Source of the DNA: CAZUHK01 sp964620345 | Lineage (GTDB): Bacteria > Planctomycetota > Phycisphaerae > Phycisphaerales > Zrk34 | Assembly: GCA_964620345.1 (NCBI GenBank) | Contig: CAZUHK010000003.1 | Coordinates: 1 to 55,802 of the forward strand | Reading direction: 5' to 3' | DNA: 55,802 nt | Shown: one piece after another, positions 55,696 to 55,802 of the stretch | How the letters are laid out: the number at the start of each line of letters is the position of its first letter | Position numbering within the stretch: the first letter of the stretch is position 1 | The notes under the pieces: model-generated | The model's input: only the letters and a program-made list of their open reading frames with translations | What the model was told of the DNA's origin: nothing | Database searches by the model: none | Translations under genes and position numbers: made by a program

Positions 55696-55802
55696 CGAAT
55701 CGATTGTAGCGCAGCCCGTGCGCGACACCGAGCTGCACCTGCGACTTGGGTAACCGTTCACGCCAATCGGGGGACGGGTTGGCCGGCGGTGTGGTGGGTG
55801 AT

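Overview
The window is high-GC DNA from a metagenome-like assembly (a 10-N scaffold gap sits at 1318-1327). It most likely comes from a planctomycete, and the class Phycisphaerae is my best guess. I infer this from the gene repertoire: a MoxR/DUF58/BatA operon, an ExbB/ExbD/DUF4159 operon with very large TPR proteins, a secreted sialate O-acetylesterase-type hydrolase with a CBM9-like tail, a PhyH dioxygenase, LamG-containing giant secreted proteins, a prepilin-type protein of the planctomycete style, and CobA-HemD. No rRNA, tRNA, CRISPR array, transposase or phage gene was seen.

Layout. (1) 303-7959 is a carbohydrate-metabolism block: an acetylesterase-CBM9 fusion, a clan GH-A glycosidase, a decayed AraC-type regulator interrupted by a 146-bp repeat, a PhyH-family oxygenase, and a TIM-barrel glycosidase on the opposite strand. 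(2) 8032-21084, all minus strand, is a tightly coupled operon in the order moxR-like ATPase, DUF58, BatA-type VWA, VWA/GATase-like membrane protein, 1416-residue membrane protein, terpenoid-cyclase-fold protein, beta-propeller. (3) 21322-22218 is a lone plus-strand MORN-type repeat protein followed by a clear terminator. (4) 22324-40547, all minus strand, is a ten-gene operon: TPR protein, TPR plus beta-domain protein, a 2764-residue giant periplasmic protein, a small protein, ExbB/TolQ, two ExbD/TolR, a TonB-like linker protein, a DUF4159 membrane protein and a multi-pass membrane protein. (5) 40883-47820 holds two tandem paralogous giant secreted proteins with LamG-like domains. (6) 48103-55695 holds mixed chromosomal genes: prepilin-like protein, HIT hydrolase, PilZ protein, CobA-HemD fusion, Gfo/Idh/MocA oxidoreductase, Mn-type superoxide dismutase and an SGNH lipoprotein. 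A second, inverted copy of the 146-bp repeat lies here.

How the genes may work together. The two minus-strand operons look like one functional neighbourhood of the envelope. The ten-gene operon has the parts of a proton-driven Ton/Tol-type motor (ExbB, two ExbD, a TonB-like single-span protein), but the usual TonB C-terminal domain is absent and giant TPR/beta-sandwich proteins take its place. The MoxR/BatA operon is the kind of AAA+/von Willebrand chaperone set that often handles large envelope assemblies. The pairing suggests, but does not prove, an energised envelope machine built around the 2764-residue protein. This is the best candidate here for an undescribed system.
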